Shown: in pieces, positions 34,275 to 44,236 of the stretch
Position numbering within the stretch: the stretch's first letter is position 1
Layout of the letters: every line of letters starts with the position of its first letter
NCBI GenBank assembly: GCA_020627825.1
Contig: JAHDGD010000013.1
Coordinates: forward strand, 1-46,280
DNA from: Saprospiraceae bacterium
GTDB lineage: Bacteria; Bacteroidota; Bacteroidia; Chitinophagales; Saprospiraceae
Reading direction: 5' to 3'
DNA: 46,280 bases
Notes under the pieces: generated by a model
What the model was told of the DNA's origin: nothing
The model's input: the letters and a program-made list of their open reading frames with translations, nothing else
Databases searched by the model: none
Made by a program: the position numbers and the translations under genes

Positions 34275-35540
34275 ATGCTGTATTACTTATTTGAATTTTT
34301 AGAAAAACAATACGAGCTAAAAGGAGCTGGTTTGTTTCAATTTATATCTTTTCGTGCGGCAATGGCGATGGTGATGTCTTTATTGATAAGCCTTGTTTTT
34401 GGTAAACGAATCATACGTTCTTTGAGGAATTTACAAGTTGGAGAAAGTGTAAGAGATCTTGGTCTTGATGGGCAAAAAGAAAAAGAAGGAACCCCTACTA
34501 TGGGTGGTCTGATGATCATTGCTTCTTTACTGATACCCGTTTTGTTATTCAATAAATTACACAATGTATATATTCAATTGTTGATCTTGTCGACTTTATG
34601 GATGTCAGCGATTGGGTTTCTTGATGATTACATTAAAGTTTTTAGAAAGAACAAAGAAGGTTTAGCTGGTCGATTCAAGGTTGTAGGTCAAGTTGGTCTG
34701 GGACTTATCGTTGCAGTAACGATGTTGATGCACGATGATATTGTTGTAAGAATGCCTGTGGCTGAAGCGCAAGAACAGGGCTTGCAAATTGTTGATCAAT
34801 TTACGGTTGAAGTAAATACACTAACTAGTGGTAAGCAATCGATGGATATGGCTTATGTGAAAAGTAGTTTGACAAATGTTCCTTTTTTAAAGGGTAATGT
34901 TTTTTCCTATAGTTCTTTACTTGGTTTTCTAGGCGATAATGCTTCAAGTTTTCTATGGCTAATCTTTGTTCCAGTAGTAATATTTATTGTTACAGCAGTA
35001 AGTAATGCAGCAAATCTCACGGATGGAATAGATGGTTTAGCGACAGGAACTTCTGCGATCATAATGGTAACATTGGGGGCATTAGCTTATGTCTCAGGAA
35101 ATACAATCATTTCGGACTATTTAGATATTTTATATATTCCATTTACTGGTGAAATGGCCGTTTTTGCTGCTGCTTTTTTAGGTTCTTGTATCGGCTTTTT
35201 ATGGTTCAATACATATCCTGCTAAAGTGTTTATGGGAGATACTGGATCTTTGACAATTGGAGGAATTATTGCTGCGTTTGCAATACTAATCAGAAAAGAA
35301 TTATTACTTCCTATATTGTGCGGTATCTTTTTTATTGAAACGTTAAGTGTGATTTTGCAAGTTACTTATTTTAAGTATACGAAAAGAAAAACGGGTGAAG
35401 GGAAGCGGATTTTTTTAATGTCACCTATTCACCATCATTATCAGAAGAAAGGGATTCATGAAGCTCAGATTGTTGTGCGATTCTGGATTGTTGGAATTTT
35501 ATTGGCTGTCCTAGCTCTCATTACATTAAAGATACGATAA
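34275..35540 (+). CDS. mraY: Phospho-MurNAc-pentapeptide transferase MraY
   Basis: The 421-residue integral membrane enzyme makes lipid I from UDP-MurNAc-pentapeptide and undecaprenyl phosphate. About ten membrane helices are visible. The active-site segments are [22 protein letters not shown] (the DD pair), [14 protein letters not shown] and the histidine loop [11 protein letters not shown]. It is about 60 residues longer than the Escherichia coli enzyme. The extra length is mostly a polar insert (about 155-205, [19 protein letters not shown] and on) between two helices, which I believe is shared with other Bacteroidota. Its stop overlaps the murD start by one base (TAATG), implying translational coupling. 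Confidence 0.96.
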   Translation: MLYYLFEFLEKQYELKGAGLFQFISFRAAMAMVMSLLISLVFGKRIIRSLRNLQVGESVRDLGLDGQKEKEGTPTMGGLMIIASLLIPVLLFNKLHNVYIQLLILSTLWMSAIGFLDDYIKVFRKNKEGLAGRFKVVGQVGLGLIVAVTMLMHDDIVVRMPVAEAQEQGLQIVDQFTVEVNTLTSGKQSMDMAYVKSSLTNVPFLKGNVFSYSSLLGFLGDNASSFLWLIFVPVVIFIVTAVSNAANLTDGIDGLATGTSAIIMVTLGALAYVSGNTIISDYLDILYIPFTGEMAVFAAAFLGSCIGFLWFNTYPAKVFMGDTGSLTIGGIIAAFAILIRKELLLPILCGIFFIETLSVILQVTYFKYTKRKTGEGKRIFLMSPIHHHYQKKGIHEAQIVVRFWIVGILLAVLALITLKIR

Positions 35541-36841
35541 TGAAAAAATGTGTTGTTCTTGGTGCAGGTGAAAGTGGAGTGGGAGCAGCATTGTTGGCTA
35601 ACGTCCAAGGATACCAAGTTTTTGTTAGTGATTATTCTTCTATTGATGTTGCGCACCAGCAAGAACTTAAAAATGCCAACATCTCATTTGAGGAAAAAGG
35701 ACATACTCTCGATGAAATTTATACTGCTGATATTATTGTAAAGAGTCCAGGTATTCCGGATCATTTACCACTGATTCAAAGTGCATTAGAGAAAGAAATA
35801 GAGGTTATTTCAGAAATTGAATTTGCATCGCGCTTTTGTTCCACGCCGATTATAGCCATTACAGGAAGTAATGGCAAAACAACAACTACTGCTCTTACTC
35901 ATCATCTTTTTAAAGGGAGTGGACTTACGTCCAAAATAGGGGGGAATTATGGCATTAGCTTCGCTAGACTTTTGGTAGAAAAGGATGTTCCTGATGTATA
36001 TGTATTGGAAATTTCAAGTTTTCAATTGGATGGAGTTGTATCTTTTAAACCTGTGGTTTCAATGGTGTTGAATATAAGTGCAGACCACTTGGATCGATAT
36101 GAATATGATATAATGAAATATGCAGCTGCTAAGATGAAAATTACAGCTAATCAATCCTCGGATAATTGCTTTATTTACAATGCAAACGATGATATTATTC
36201 GAACACTTTTAACCAAACATCCTACTGCAGCAAAAGAAATAGCTGTGAAGGATGACACAGAAATATTAAAGACATTGGACGGAAGTCCAATAAAACATAA
36301 TAATAGGTTGTTGCAATATGCGCACAATCGGTTCAATGCACAATGTAGCATATTTTCTGCCCTTACTTTTGGCGTAAAGCCAGAACATATTGAAAGACAA
36401 TTGAACTCATTTCAAGGAGAAGCTCATAGAATGGAGTTTGTGAAGCAAATAAATGAAATAGAGTTTATAAATGATTCAAAAGCCACAAATGTAGATGCTG
36501 TAATAAAAGCATTTGAATCCATAGAAAAGCCAATTATTTGGTTGGCAGGCGGGACAGATAAAGGGAATGATTATGAAGAACTTAAAGAACTTGTAAAACT
36601 CAAAGTTAAAGCACTCCTATGCGTAGGAGTTGACAATACAGCATTAAAGGATGCTTTTCAGGATATCGTTCCTGAACTTGAAGAAACGACTAAAATAGAA
36701 GAAGCGGTGCAATCTGCTTTTCGACTGGCAGATAAGGGTGATATGATATTATTGAGCCCAGCTTGTGCAAGCTTCGATCTATTTAAAAACTATAAAGACA
36801 GAGGAGATCAATTCAAATCAGCTGTAGCTAAATTGAATTGA
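35540..36841 (+). CDS. murD: UDP-MurNAc-L-alanine:D-glutamate ligase MurD
   Basis: The 433-residue enzyme adds D-glutamate. It begins [17 protein letters not shown], with a Rossmann-type glycine loop. The ATP-binding loop is ITGSNGKTTTT. Further family blocks are LEISSFQLDGV, LNISADHLDRY and FINDSKATNVDAVIKA. The C-terminal domain has LAGGTDKGNDY and ILLSPACASFDLFKNYKDRGDQF, which is the MurD signature. Confidence 0.96.
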   Translation: MKKCVVLGAGESGVGAALLANVQGYQVFVSDYSSIDVAHQQELKNANISFEEKGHTLDEIYTADIIVKSPGIPDHLPLIQSALEKEIEVISEIEFASRFCSTPIIAITGSNGKTTTTALTHHLFKGSGLTSKIGGNYGISFARLLVEKDVPDVYVLEISSFQLDGVVSFKPVVSMVLNISADHLDRYEYDIMKYAAAKMKITANQSSDNCFIYNANDDIIRTLLTKHPTAAKEIAVKDDTEILKTLDGSPIKHNNRLLQYAHNRFNAQCSIFSALTFGVKPEHIERQLNSFQGEAHRMEFVKQINEIEFINDSKATNVDAVIKAFESIEKPIIWLAGGTDKGNDYEELKELVKLKVKALLCVGVDNTALKDAFQDIVPELEETTKIEEAVQSAFRLADKGDMILLSPACASFDLFKNYKDRGDQFKSAVAKLN

Positions 36842-36877
36842 AGCTCTTAATTAAATAAGAAAACTACACAGTCTTAA

Positions 36878-38047
36878 ATGACGAATCTTGTACAGACTAT
36901 ACGAGGTGACAAGGTAATTTGGATGATTGCCGTTGTTTTATGTATTGCCTCATTGATGGCCGTTTACAGTGCTACTAGCAGTATGGTCTATGAGCAAGTT
37001 AATGGCAGTTCACAACACTATCTTATCCAACAACTCATGTTTATTGGTTTGGGTGCAGTGGTTACTTACGTTTGTTACCGCTTTCATTATATGATCTATG
37101 CAAAATTGTCTTTAATCATTTTTATTGTCTCCGTAATCGCATTAGTGTATACTAAAATTTGGGGGCTTGAAATAAATGAAGCAAGACGATGGATAGGCAT
37201 TCCTTGGATAAATAAAACAATCCAAACCTCTGATTTCGCGAAGCTGGGGATTATTATATTCTTAGCACACGCATTGTCAAGAAAACAAGATCATATCAAA
37301 AGCTTTAAGCAAGCATTTATGCCTTTAATTGCACCAGTTTTAGTTATATGCGGGTTGATTATTAGTGATGATTTATCTACAGCAGTCATTTTATTTGCAA
37401 CCTGTATTACATTAATGTTTATAGGAAGGGTAAAAGTGCAATACATCTTGTTTATGTTACTTGCCGGATTCTTTTTATTCATGTTTATATTTATGTTGGG
37501 ACAGTTTTTTCCAGAACATATCAGAGTAGAAACATGGATTTCTAGATTCAATGAATTTTTTACTCAGACAGGATATCAAGCGGATCAATCAAGAATTGCA
37601 ATTGCGAATGGCGAATTTTTGGGAGTAGGCCCTGGAAATAGTATACAGAAGAATTATTTACCTTTTGCATATGCAGATTATATCTACGCTATAATATGTG
37701 AAGAATACGGTTTGATAGGTGGTATATTGATTATAGGTTTATACTTAGCTTTATTGTTTCGATGTACTATAATGGTCACTAAATGTCCAAAGACATTTGG
37801 TGCAATTCTTGCTTACGGTTTGTGCTTAAATATCGTTTTTCAAGCTTTTGCGAACATTGCAGTTTCAGTTCAGATGGTGCCAGCTACTGGGTTGACGTTG
37901 CCTTTAGTTAGTATGGGAGGGACAAGTATGTTATTTACATGTGTCTCGCTTGGCATTATATTGAGTGTGAGTAGGTTCGTTCAAGAAGCACGAATGAAGA
38001 AATTGGTTTTATCAGAAATAGAAGAATTAGATGAAAGCGATCATTAG
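36878..38047 (+). CDS. ftsW: FtsW septal peptidoglycan glycosyltransferase (SEDS family)
   Basis: The 389-residue membrane protein has about ten predicted helices. Its first helix, IAVVLCIASLMAVYSATSS, and the block RRWIGIPWINKTIQTSDFAKLG are the SEDS pattern. The later segments PFAYADYIYAIICEEYGLIGG and PATGLTLPLVSMGGTSML include the conserved catalytic-region residues. By family knowledge it polymerises lipid II together with FtsI (encoded upstream). The 3' end overlaps murG by 17 bases. Confidence 0.95.
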   Translation: MTNLVQTIRGDKVIWMIAVVLCIASLMAVYSATSSMVYEQVNGSSQHYLIQQLMFIGLGAVVTYVCYRFHYMIYAKLSLIIFIVSVIALVYTKIWGLEINEARRWIGIPWINKTIQTSDFAKLGIIIFLAHALSRKQDHIKSFKQAFMPLIAPVLVICGLIISDDLSTAVILFATCITLMFIGRVKVQYILFMLLAGFFLFMFIFMLGQFFPEHIRVETWISRFNEFFTQTGYQADQSRIAIANGEFLGVGPGNSIQKNYLPFAYADYIYAIICEEYGLIGGILIIGLYLALLFRCTIMVTKCPKTFGAILAYGLCLNIVFQAFANIAVSVQMVPATGLTLPLVSMGGTSMLFTCVSLGIILSVSRFVQEARMKKLVLSEIEELDESDH

Positions 38048-39125
38048 CGGAGGTGGAACCGGAGGGCATATTTTCCCTGCAATTGCGATTGCTAATGCTT
38101 TAAAAGCAAAGCAACAAGATATGCAGCTTTTATTTGTTGGTGCAGAGGGGAGAATGGAGATGGAGAAAGTGCCTGCAGCTGGATTTGATATAGTAGGGTT
38201 ACCCATTGCAGGCTTACAAAGGAAATTTACGTTAAAAAATTTAAGCCTACCATTTAAGATTGTTGCAAGCTTAAGAAAGGCAAATAAATTAATCAAAGAT
38301 TTTAAGCCTGATGTTTGTATTGGTGTAGGAGGTTATGCAAGTGGACCTGTTTTAAGGATAGCTCAAAAAAGAGGTATTCCAACTGTAATTCAAGAGCAGA
38401 ATTCTTATGCGGGAATGACGAATAAACTTTTAAGTCGAAACGCTGCGGCTATATGTGTAGCATATGATCGAATGGAACGTTTTTTTCCAGCAAATAGAAT
38501 AGTCGAAACAGGAAATCCTATTCGAAAAGTTATTTTGGAATCTACTACATCGCTTGAAGAAGGAAGAACATACTTTGGGCTTGACCCACATAAAAAAACA
38601 GTACTTGTTTTCGGAGGAAGTTTAGGTGCTAGGACACTTAATGAAAGTGTGGCATCTCAGCTAGATTTACTTCGAAATCGAACTGATATTCAACTTATTT
38701 GGCAAGTAGGAAAATCACATTATAAAACCTATAGCCAGTCAGAAGCTGCTCAATTACCCAACGTAAAATGTTTAGAATTTATAAAAGAAATGGATCAAGC
38801 ATATGCTGCAGCTGATGTGGTGGTTTGTAGAGCTGGTGCCTTGACGATTTCTGAATTATGTGTGGTAGGTAAAGCTTCAATATTAGTTCCTTCGCCTCAT
38901 GTTGCAGAAGATCACCAAACAAAAAATGCTGAAGCTCTTGTTCGTTCACATGCTGCTCGAATGATAGCTGATAATGAAGCTGAAAATAAATTGTTACAAG
39001 AAGCTTTTGATTTGATTGATCAAGAGGGAAACATAGGACGTCTGGAAAAGCAGATAAAATTACTAGCTAAACCAGATGCAATAGAAAAAATAGTAGACGT
39101 AATTATACGAGTGAGTGGAAAGTAA
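38031..39125 (+). CDS. murG: UDP-GlcNAc:lipid I N-acetylglucosaminyltransferase MurG
   Basis: The 364-residue peripheral membrane enzyme converts lipid I to lipid II. It starts MKAIISGGGTGGHIFPAIAI, with the N-terminal glycine loop. GVGGYASGP, IQEQNSYAGMTNK and the C-terminal FGGSLGARTLN, CRAGALTISE and PHVAEDHQTKNAEAL are family segments, the last two forming the UDP-GlcNAc pocket. Overlaps with ftsW (17 bases) and murC (11 bases) show tight packing. Confidence 0.96.
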   Translation: MKAIISGGGTGGHIFPAIAIANALKAKQQDMQLLFVGAEGRMEMEKVPAAGFDIVGLPIAGLQRKFTLKNLSLPFKIVASLRKANKLIKDFKPDVCIGVGGYASGPVLRIAQKRGIPTVIQEQNSYAGMTNKLLSRNAAAICVAYDRMERFFPANRIVETGNPIRKVILESTTSLEEGRTYFGLDPHKKTVLVFGGSLGARTLNESVASQLDLLRNRTDIQLIWQVGKSHYKTYSQSEAAQLPNVKCLEFIKEMDQAYAAADVVVCRAGALTISELCVVGKASILVPSPHVAEDHQTKNAEALVRSHAARMIADNEAENKLLQEAFDLIDQEGNIGRLEKQIKLLAKPDAIEKIVDVIIRVSGK

Positions 39126-40509
39126 AGCATTACATATTGACCATATAAATAGGGTGTATTTTCTAGGAGTAGGAGGTATAGGTATGAGTGCAATAGCTCG
39201 TTACTTTTTATTGCAAGGGGCTGAAGTGAGTGGGTATGATAAGACAAAAACTCCTTTAACAGAGCAGCTTGAAAAAGAGGGTGTTGAAATCCATTATGAA
39301 GAGAATCCAGATGCTATACCTGAACAATTGGACTTAATTGTTTATACACCGGCTATTCCTGAAGAACATGCGGAGTGGGAAAAAATAAGAACACTACAAG
39401 TACCTATAAAAAAGCGAGCAGAAGTGCTGGGACTTATCAGCCAAGGACGCAGAACTATTGCAGTTGCTGGTACACATGGAAAAACAAGCACAAGTAGTAT
39501 GACAACTGCTTTTTTACGTTCTGCTGGAAAAGATGTGACTGGATTTTTAGGTGGAATTGTAAAAGATTTTAAAAGTAATTTTGTTCATGGTAAAAGTGAT
39601 TGGGTAGTCGTTGAGGCAGATGAATTTGATCGTTCATTTATGCATTTGAATCCTGAGATCTGTGTACTATTATCGATGGATGCAGATCATCTAGATATCT
39701 ATGGTGATCATACAGAAATGATGCATACATTTCGAGATTTTACTTTAAATATAAAAGATGGAGGAAGCTTGCTTATTGCAGCTTCTATTGTTCATATGCT
39801 TGATTTGGAATGGAAGAAAGCATTACTTGATAAGGATATTAAAATATTTTCATTTGGGAATAATGAAGGATGGTATAAGTCTTTAAATCTAGAACCTGCT
39901 CAACATACATTTCAATTTGAATTTCACAAACATGAAGCATTTCAATTTGCAAGTCATATAGCTATGCCAGGCAAACATAATGTTTCCAATGCAACTGGTG
40001 CATTAGGTGTGTGTGATATTTTAGAATGTGATCATCAAAAACTAGCAACAGCTGTCCAAGAATTTCAAGGCATTGCAAGAAGATTCGATTTTGGTAAAAA
40101 GTCGGAAAATCAAATTTATATTGATGATTATGCTCATCATCCAAGCGAGATAAAAGTAGCTATTCAAGCAGCTAAGGATTTATATCCACATAAGGAATTG
40201 ACAGTAGTTTTTCAACCTCATTTATTCAGTAGAACTAAAGATTTTATAGATGAGTTTGCTGAAGAATTGTCAGAAGCAGACGAATTGATTTTGATGGATA
40301 TCTATCCTGCTAGAGAAAAACCTATTCCAGGCGTCACTAGTGAAGTATTGAGTAGAAAAATTAAAAACAAGAAGGTACCAGTATGGAATGAACAACAGGT
40401 AATTGAATATGTAGAAAAAAGAAAGAATGACTTAGAAGTTTTTATGACAATGGGAGCAGGAAATATTGATCGTCTTGTTCAGCCAATTAAAACCATTTTA
40501 AATAATTGA
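39115..40509 (+). CDS. murC: UDP-MurNAc:L-alanine ligase MurC
   Basis: The 464-residue enzyme starts the peptide stem. The start is GTG at 39,115, inside the murG end, giving MESKALHIDHINRVYFLGVG; the glycine loop GVGGIGMSAIA follows. The ATP loop is VAGTHGKTSTSS, then VVEADEFDRSF and SMDADHLDIYGD. The C-terminal domain has YIDDYAHHPSEI and VFQPHLFSRTKDF, typical of MurC. ftsQ begins 2 bases after its stop. The gene order murG-murC-ftsQ is the common Bacteroidota arrangement. Confidence 0.96.
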   Translation: MESKALHIDHINRVYFLGVGGIGMSAIARYFLLQGAEVSGYDKTKTPLTEQLEKEGVEIHYEENPDAIPEQLDLIVYTPAIPEEHAEWEKIRTLQVPIKKRAEVLGLISQGRRTIAVAGTHGKTSTSSMTTAFLRSAGKDVTGFLGGIVKDFKSNFVHGKSDWVVVEADEFDRSFMHLNPEICVLLSMDADHLDIYGDHTEMMHTFRDFTLNIKDGGSLLIAASIVHMLDLEWKKALLDKDIKIFSFGNNEGWYKSLNLEPAQHTFQFEFHKHEAFQFASHIAMPGKHNVSNATGALGVCDILECDHQKLATAVQEFQGIARRFDFGKKSENQIYIDDYAHHPSEIKVAIQAAKDLYPHKELTVVFQPHLFSRTKDFIDEFAEELSEADELILMDIYPAREKPIPGVTSEVLSRKIKNKKVPVWNEQQVIEYVEKRKNDLEVFMTMGAGNIDRLVQPIKTILNN

Positions 40510-40511
40510 TT

Positions 40512-41288
40512 ATGGGTGTATTAAAAGATAAAAATGGTATTAATTATAGACGGATTACTAGTTTGATATTGTTCCTCATTCTTTTTTTACTTGGTAATCA
40601 AGCCGTGAAATATAAAAAAGAAAGGTCATTTGAAAAACTTACCATTAAAATACATAAGATAGAAGGAAGTCAGTCCCTATTGAACAAGGCACAAGTCTTG
40701 AAAATGATGCGTGAACATTTGGGTTTTGACCCAGCTGTTTCTAGTATGGAAGATGTTAAGTTGCGTGCATTAGAAGAGAGCTTAGAAAAGAATTTATTTA
40801 TAAAGGACGCGATCATTTATATCGATTCTAGAAATAAGTTAACTGTAGAGATTATACAAAGGAAGCCGATTGCCCGAGTAAAAGCGGGACGAATAGATTA
40901 TTACATGGCAGCAGATGGAAAAAAGATACCAACAAGTAATTATAAGACTATGCGTGTGCCTTTGATTAGTGGATATGTAGGAAGTTTAACGAGTAAAACC
41001 AGCGAAGGGAGAAAGAATTACAAGGAGGTTTTAGAGTTAGCACTTAAAATTGAATCAAATGAATTCTTAAATGCTTTAATCGAGCAAATTGAAATCGAAA
41101 AAGATCAATCAATTGTAATGATTCCTAAAATTGGGTCTGAGAGGATAGTGTTAGGAAACACTGATGATTTAGATGAAAAACTATATAAATTAGAAAAATA
41201 TTACGAGTGGGGAAAGAATCAAGATGGATGGGATAAATATGCGTATTTGAATCTAGAATATAAAGATCAAGTAACACTCGGAAAATAA
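40512..41288 (+). CDS. ftsQ: Cell division protein FtsQ
   Basis: The 258-residue product has a basic N-terminus, one membrane helix (about 15-33, ITSLILFLILFLLGNQAV) and a periplasmic POTRA-like region (about 40-115) including NLFIKDAIIYIDSRNKLTVEIIQRKPIARV. That last stretch resembles the FtsQ/DivIB beta domain. Identity is supported by its position between murC and ftsA. It would link FtsL to the synthases. TTG at 40,506 is possible, but ATG at 40,512 is preferred. Confidence 0.88.
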   Translation: MGVLKDKNGINYRRITSLILFLILFLLGNQAVKYKKERSFEKLTIKIHKIEGSQSLLNKAQVLKMMREHLGFDPAVSSMEDVKLRALEESLEKNLFIKDAIIYIDSRNKLTVEIIQRKPIARVKAGRIDYYMAADGKKIPTSNYKTMRVPLISGYVGSLTSKTSEGRKNYKEVLELALKIESNEFLNALIEQIEIEKDQSIVMIPKIGSERIVLGNTDDLDEKLYKLEKYYEWGKNQDGWDKYAYLNLEYKDQVTLGK

Positions 41289-41329
41289 AGTTGAATAAAC
41301 CATTTCATAAATAATAAAAACATTCGGTT

Positions 41330-42694
41330 ATGAATGAATTGAAATTTAAACCCTCTGAAATAGTAGTAGCCTTAGATATTGGTACTACTAAAGTTTGTGC
41401 TATTGCCGGACGAAAGAATCAGTATGGTTTGGTCGAAATTCTTGGTATGGGAAAAGTTAAAAGCGAGGGAGTTTCTCGTGGTGTTGTTTCCAATATCAGT
41501 AAAACAGTAAAGGCCATACAAGATGCTGTAGATATGGCAGAAAAGCAAGCTCAGACAAAATTTACTGATGTCTATGTCGGTATTGCCGGCCAGCACATTA
41601 AAAGTATTCATCATCGTGGTATTATTATGCGCGAAGATGGACTTGAAGAAATAACCCAGTCAGACGTTGATAAGTTGATTGGTGATATGTATAGGCTTGT
41701 ACTTCCTGCAGGAGATAAGATTTTACATGTTATTCCTCAAGAATTTACTGTTGATGAGGAACAAGATATTATCGATCCAGTTGGAATGAGCGGTGTGCGA
41801 CTCGAAGCGAATTTCCATATAATAACTGGACGGGTAACTGCATCAAGAAATATTCAAAGATGTGTCGAGAAAGTGGGTTTGGAAGTTGCTGACCTTACAC
41901 TTGAACCAATTGCCTCGGCTGCAGCTGTCCTTAGTGACGAAGAAAAGGAAGCTGGTGTTGCTTTGGTAGATATAGGCGGCGGTACAACTGACATTACCAT
42001 ATTTAAAGATGGTATTATCAGGCATACTGCAGTAATACCTTTTGGTGGTGCGATCATTACTAATGATATAAAAGAAGGTTGTACAGTGATGCTAAATCAA
42101 GCTGAAAAGTTAAAAGTTAAGTTTGGTTCGGCATTAGCAGATGAAGTGCATAACAATCGAATTATTACGATTCCTGGATTGAAAGGAAGAGAGCATAAAG
42201 AGATAAGTGAAAGAAACCTTGCTAAAATTATTCAAGCTAGAGTTCAAGAAATTTTTGATTTTGTTTTATGGGAAATCAAGCGTTCTGGGTTTGATCGTAA
42301 ACTAATTGGAGGCTTGGTATTAACAGGTGGAGGTTCATTATTGAATCATATTAATTTATTGGCAGAGTATCATACAGGTTTGAATACAAGAGTGGGATTG
42401 CCAACGGAACATCTTGCCCATAAGTATGATGGAATGGTTGATAGTCCTATTTATTCTACTTGTATCGGTTTATTGATTAATGCAATTAAGAATTTGCCTA
42501 TAAAATCTGAAGAAGAATTAACGCAAAAAGTTGTGGAAGAGATTGTAGAGAAAACTAATATGGTAGAACAATCTGTAACTGAAATTGAAGAAGAATCTAC
42601 ACCACAAGAACAGCCGAAGAAAAAAAGCTGGATGAACAATATTTTTGAAAAAGCTAAAGAATTACTTGAGTCAACTCCTGATTCAGAATTCTAA
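41330..42694 (+). CDS. ftsA: Cell division protein FtsA
   Basis: The 454-residue actin-like ATPase tethers FtsZ to the membrane. The phosphate-binding loop is VALDIGTTKVCAIAG (about 13-27). DIGGGTTDITIF and LTGGGSLLNHI are the other nucleotide-binding segments, and the SHS2-type 1C domain lies at about 85-165 (YVGIAGQHIKSI). The C-terminus has a variable acidic linker and then an amphipathic stretch (KKKSWMNNIFEKAKELLES), which is the likely membrane-targeting helix. It is followed after 27 bases by ftsZ. Confidence 0.95.
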   Translation: MNELKFKPSEIVVALDIGTTKVCAIAGRKNQYGLVEILGMGKVKSEGVSRGVVSNISKTVKAIQDAVDMAEKQAQTKFTDVYVGIAGQHIKSIHHRGIIMREDGLEEITQSDVDKLIGDMYRLVLPAGDKILHVIPQEFTVDEEQDIIDPVGMSGVRLEANFHIITGRVTASRNIQRCVEKVGLEVADLTLEPIASAAAVLSDEEKEAGVALVDIGGGTTDITIFKDGIIRHTAVIPFGGAIITNDIKEGCTVMLNQAEKLKVKFGSALADEVHNNRIITIPGLKGREHKEISERNLAKIIQARVQEIFDFVLWEIKRSGFDRKLIGGLVLTGGGSLLNHINLLAEYHTGLNTRVGLPTEHLAHKYDGMVDSPIYSTCIGLLINAIKNLPIKSEEELTQKVVEEIVEKTNMVEQSVTEIEEESTPQEQPKKKSWMNNIFEKAKELLESTPDSEF

Positions 42695-42721
42695 TTTTTA
42701 TAAACGTTAAAATAAGAGATT

Positions 42722-44113
42722 ATGACATTTGATATACCAAAAAAAGAAAAATCGATTATCAAGGTAATAGGAGTTGGCGGTGGAGGTGGAAACGCTGTTG
42801 AGTATATGTTTCACCAAGGTATTGCTGGAGTGGATTTTGCAATCTGTAATACAGATCGTCAAGCTTTACAGAAAAATCCTATTGGCACTAAAATAGGCTT
42901 AGGGCCTAATTTAACAGACGGTAGAGGAGCTGGTTCTCGTCCTGAAATAGGGAAACAAGCATGTATAGAATCAATGGAAGAAATAAAATCGTTCCTTGAA
43001 GATGGAACAAAAATGGCATTTATAACTGCTGGTATGGGTGGTGGTACCGGTACGGGTGCAGCACCAATCATTGCAAAAATTGCTAAAGAACTTGATATAC
43101 TTACTGTAGGGATTGTAACACTACCTTTTAAATTTGAGGGTATGGTGCGTCAACGTCAAGCTCTTGAAGGACTGGAAGAATTGAAAAAGTATGTAGATTC
43201 TATATTGGTAATCTCCAATGAAAGACTGATCGAAAATTTCGCAACTGCGAAAATGTCTGATGCATTTTCTTCTGCCAACGAAATTTTATCGACTGCTGCA
43301 AAGGGTATTGCTGAAATTATTACAGTTCCAGGTAAAATAAATGTCGATTTCGAAGACGTAAATACAGTAATGAGAGAAAGTGGTGTAGCCATTATGGGAT
43401 TTGCTGAAAATAATGGTGAAGATCGAGCAATGAGAACCATACAAGATGCGTTGAATTCACCTTTATTGAAAGACAGCGACATTCGAGGGGCACAACATAT
43501 TTTACTTAATATTTCTACTTCCACAGAACATGAAATCAACATGAAAGAATTCTGTGAAATTACAGAATTTATTTCAGAGGAAGCAGGAAGAGGAACAAAT
43601 GTGATTTGGGGCCAATGTATCGATGATAGTCTTGGAGAAAATTTGAGAATTACACTTATAGCTACTGGGTTTATGGAAGAAAATAGGGTAGCTAACGCTC
43701 CCAAAATTGATAAAGTTATTGTTCCATTGGATGGTCCAGTTGAGTCTAATGATGGATTCACTATTACCACAATTGATTCTCCAAGTGCGACAACAATTGA
43801 ATTTGATGCTCCTACTCTTCCGTCAAGCCCAAAAGTTTTTGAGAAAGAGGAAACTATCATTTCGAAAGAACGTAATGTAGAACCTGTATACAAGCCATTG
43901 GCTACAGAACCTCGTGACATAAGATCACTTGATGATCCAAAAACAATTCAAGAATTTGAGAAACGTCCTGCTTATGATCGATTGAATGTCGTTCTTGACG
44001 AAGTAGCAGAATCCAATTCGTCTAATGATTTTCAAAATGTTATTTCTATAGATGATGATAGTTTTCCTACTTTCAATAGAAATAATTCGCATATTCATAC
44101 AAAGCAAGATTAA
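42722..44113 (+). CDS. ftsZ: Cell division protein FtsZ
   Basis: The 463-residue tubulin homologue polymerises into the division ring. The N-terminal GTP-binding domain starts IIKVIGVGGGGGNAV, with the tubulin signature GMGGGTGTG from residue 104. NVDFEDVNTVMRESGVAIMG contains the T7 loop catalytic residues. A polar linker of about 110 residues (from about 325) leads to the conserved C-terminal peptide DDDSFPTFNRNN, which should bind FtsA, followed by eight extra residues (HIHTKQD end). A strong terminator stands 92 bases after the stop, closing the operon. Confidence 0.97.
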   Translation: MTFDIPKKEKSIIKVIGVGGGGGNAVEYMFHQGIAGVDFAICNTDRQALQKNPIGTKIGLGPNLTDGRGAGSRPEIGKQACIESMEEIKSFLEDGTKMAFITAGMGGGTGTGAAPIIAKIAKELDILTVGIVTLPFKFEGMVRQRQALEGLEELKKYVDSILVISNERLIENFATAKMSDAFSSANEILSTAAKGIAEIITVPGKINVDFEDVNTVMRESGVAIMGFAENNGEDRAMRTIQDALNSPLLKDSDIRGAQHILLNISTSTEHEINMKEFCEITEFISEEAGRGTNVIWGQCIDDSLGENLRITLIATGFMEENRVANAPKIDKVIVPLDGPVESNDGFTITTIDSPSATTIEFDAPTLPSSPKVFEKEETIISKERNVEPVYKPLATEPRDIRSLDDPKTIQEFEKRPAYDRLNVVLDEVAESNSSNDFQNVISIDDDSFPTFNRNNSHIHTKQD

Positions 44114-44204
44114 GGACTGTAGCCATCTTAAATATTGGTTATATACAGTTTAAAATAAATTTCGTCTATTTAATTTCATATCCTTTATGAAATTGGTTTA
44201 TTGT

Positions 44205-44236
44205 TGCCTCGGCGCTCGCCGGGGCATCTTTTTTTA
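44205..44236 (+). terminator. Strong intrinsic terminator of the dcw operon
   Basis: A GC-rich stem (44,205-44,213 with 44,218-44,226; TGCCTCGGC and GCCGGGGCA, one G-T pair) around a GCTC loop is followed by TCTTTTTTT. The stem stands out against the very AT-rich surroundings. Confidence 0.9.

Noticed and set aside
43156-43920. A 254-codon open frame on the minus strand opposite ftsZ
   Set aside because: It lies wholly inside the clearly functional ftsZ gene, has no recognisable domain, and is a by-product of ftsZ codon usage.
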